Position numbers and translations under genes: made by a program. The notes under the pieces are model-generated. The model saw only the letters and a list, made by a program, of their open reading frames with translations. It was not told where the DNA came from and ran no database searches. From Bacteroidota bacterium (lineage in GTDB: Bacteria > Bacteroidota > Bacteroidia > Flavobacteriales > Flavobacteriaceae), in NCBI GenBank assembly GCA_023457535.1, contig JAEWLN010000053.1:1-6246 (forward strand): a stretch of DNA of 6,246 nt. Direction: 5' to 3'. How positions within the stretch are numbered: the first letter of the stretch is position 1; each line of letters opens with the position of its first letter. Below, piece by piece: positions 5,309 through 6,246 of the stretch.

Positions 5309-5815
5309 TCATCGACGCTTTTTGCGCCATTTGCCTTTTTGCACGTCGAGGATCACCGGGAGCACAAACTGCGTTTTGACAGGCATGCCGCGTTTGAGGG
5401 CGGGCTGGATGTCCGGAAAATCAACCAGGCGCGCACGGATGATGCTGTCGATCATCGGACGGTTTACGGAAAGGCTGTCGGCCAATTGCGGTTCAAATTC
5501 GAGCGTCGCATTGGGTAAAACCGTAACTTTAACATCGATCGTATCGAGTTGCGGATACAAGACCGCGAGCGTGTCGGCGCTGAGTTTGATTTGGATCAGT
5601 TCGGTCAGGTATTCAAAAAAGCACTGTTTTTTTTGCTCCTTGTCGGCAATCGAATCACACGATACTACGGACGGATACTCGTCCACTGCGTTCCAATTGA
5701 TTTGCTGAAGCTCCTTTTCAAGCAATTCGTCCTCGGACGGGATTTGTTTGTCGATCAATTGGCATCCGCCGAGCAACAGCGGAAACAGCAACAGTATCGG
5801 GAGGATTTTTTTCAT
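5309..5815 (-). CDS. Small lipoprotein with a TonB C-terminal-like domain
   Basis: Predicted 168-residue envelope lipoprotein of unknown function. Residues 1-18 form a lipoprotein signal (MKK, then hydrophobic ILPILLLFPLLL) ending in the lipobox-like LGGC, with C18 as the lipidated residue. The mature part resembles the C-terminal domain of Bacteroidota TonB-like proteins: YPSVVSCDSIADKEQKKQCF, with C53 and C65 eleven residues apart; a strand DVKVTVLPNATLEF (94-107); a helix MIDSIIRARLVDFPDIQPA (121-139); and KRGMPVKTQFVLPVIL (141-156), which mirrors the end strand of TonB domains. It lacks the N-terminal helix and Pro-rich linker of an energy transducer, so it probably does not transmit proton-motive force. 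The tail is very basic (KGKWRKKRR). ATG at 5815 gives a proper signal peptide. An A8 run precedes the C65 codon. It converges on the glycosyltransferase and diverges from the DUF456 gene. The TonB likeness is from pattern recognition only. Confidence 0.7.
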   Translation of the reverse strand: MKKILPILLLFPLLLGGCQLIDKQIPSEDELLEKELQQINWNAVDEYPSVVSCDSIADKEQKKQCFFEYLTELIQIKLSADTLAVLYPQLDTIDVKVTVLPNATLEFEPQLADSLSVNRPMIDSIIRARLVDFPDIQPALKRGMPVKTQFVLPVILDVQKGKWRKKRR

Positions 5816-5883
5816 GAATGGTGCCGCGGCGGTTTAGTGGGGCTAAAAATACGTTTAATTTTCAAATTTCTAAAAAATAGTTT
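5816..5883. promoter_or_regulatory. Divergent A/T-rich promoter region between the lipoprotein and DUF456 genes
   Basis: This 68-base gap must hold start signals for both divergent genes. Rightward, TACGTTTA (5850-5857) is one base off the TAnnTTTG box and would give a leader of about 20 bases before DUF456. Leftward, TATTTTTA (5851-5844) is a similar near match for the lipoprotein. The two overlap by two bases, so the promoters would be nearly back to back. No clear -33 TTTG is found at normal spacing for either. An A6 run (5872-5877) just upstream of the DUF456 ATG is the A-rich leader common in Bacteroidota. Confidence 0.35.
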
Positions 5884-6246
5884 ATGGATATCGTATTGTT
5901 GTTGCTTGGATTGGGTTGTGTTGTCATTGGGATTTTTGGCAGCTTCCTGCCCGTGGTTCCCGGACCCGGGTTGAGCTGGCTTGGCTTGCTGCTGCTGTAT
6001 GGCACCGATGCCGTGCCGGTGAATTACTGGATGCTCGGCATTACCCTGGCCATTACCCTGGCGCTGGTCATCCTCGATTATACGATTCCGGCGCAGGGAA
6101 CCAAACGCTTCGGCGGCAGCTCGTACGGCATCTGGGGAACCAATATCGGGCTCGTCGCCGGAATCCTGGCCCCTGTGCCAATGGGATTTCTGATCGGGCC
6201 ATTTGTGGGGGCGTTTATCGGCGAATTGATTTACAATGCATCGGAC
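5884..6246 (+). CDS. DUF456 domain-containing membrane protein (partial, 3' end beyond window)
   Basis: The first 121 codons of an open frame that continues past the right edge. The N-terminus (MDIVLLLLGLGCVVIGIFGS) is a membrane helix. It is followed by the DUF456 signature FLPVVPGPGLSWLGLLLLYG (21-40), a second hydrophobic stretch around VNYWMLGITLAITLALVILDY (46-66), then KRFGGSSYGIWGTNIGL (74-90) and PMGFLIGPFVGAFIGEL (99-115). These Gly-rich blocks are the family core. DUF456 proteins are small inner-membrane proteins of about 160 residues, so most of the gene is probably present. No biochemical function is established. It starts 68 bases from the divergent lipoprotein gene. The codons for ITLA occur twice as a perfect 12-base tandem copy (6039-6062). 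Confidence 0.9.
   Translation, partial: MDIVLLLLGLGCVVIGIFGSFLPVVPGPGLSWLGLLLLYGTDAVPVNYWMLGITLAITLALVILDYTIPAQGTKRFGGSSYGIWGTNIGLVAGILAPVPMGFLIGPFVGAFIGELIYNASD
6039..6062 (+). repeat. Perfect 12-bp tandem duplication inside the DUF456 gene
   Basis: CATTACCCTGGC occurs twice back to back with no mismatch. Its length is a multiple of three, so it keeps frame and repeats the residues I-T-L-A within a membrane helix (about residues 53-60). Confidence 0.85.

Noticed and set aside
5549..5974. 141-codon rightward frame across the lipoprotein gene and into DUF456
   Set aside because: It is antisense to the lipoprotein and out of frame with the clear DUF456 sequence.
1..6246. Search for CRISPR arrays, insertion sequences, phage genes, tRNA or rRNA
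   Set aside because: No regularly spaced repeats, transposase, integrase, tRNA-like or rRNA-like sequence was seen; the window reads as ordinary chromosomal genes.

Overview
This window looks like a chromosomal housekeeping region of a Bacteroidota bacterium. Four things support that. The protein sequences read as Bacteroidota-type versions of RuvC (C-terminus ending SYSGWESFVKQNEGRVK), HemW, the cyclase-family enzyme and DUF456. An exact copy of the Bacteroidota -7 promoter box (TAnnTTTG) lies upstream of ruvC. Start codons are preceded by A/T-rich stretches rather than Shine-Dalgarno sites. The small lipoprotein carries the paired-cysteine, TonB-like layout common in this phylum. The genus cannot be told from the sequence. 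Base composition is roughly balanced, apart from A/T-rich intergenic stretches.

Layout. Positions 1-156 hold no gene, only a cluster of short inverted repeats. Positions 157-3151 form a leftward group of four genes in transcription order: ruvC (Holliday junction resolvase), hemW (radical SAM heme chaperone), a cyclase-family metal hydrolase and a GNAT acetyltransferase. A 91-base divergent intergenic region (3152-3242), full of TTTGCG/CGCAAA motifs, separates this group from a rightward pair. That pair is a multi-pass flippase-like membrane protein (LPG_synthase_TM/UPF0104 family) and a membrane-anchored family 2 glycosyltransferase, joined by an ATGA stop/start overlap. A leftward lipoprotein gene ends 9 bases from the glycosyltransferase stop. 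Divergent from it, a DUF456 membrane protein gene runs off the right edge.

How the genes may work together. The flippase-like protein and glycosyltransferase are translationally coupled and both membrane-bound, so they are a plausible two-gene module that makes and translocates a glycolipid or lipid-linked sugar. The substrate is unknown. The leftward group mixes DNA repair, heme delivery and two small-molecule enzymes, and looks like a conserved housekeeping neighbourhood rather than one pathway. The lipoprotein and DUF456 protein are envelope proteins of unknown function.

I see no mobile element, CRISPR array, tRNA, rRNA, phage gene or toxin-antitoxin pair. I do not find a clearly new biological system. 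The points most worth a second look are the TonB-like lipoprotein, the flippase/glycosyltransferase pair, the altered metal motif of the cyclase, the Asn in the HNxxYW position of HemW, and the repeat-rich intergenic regions.
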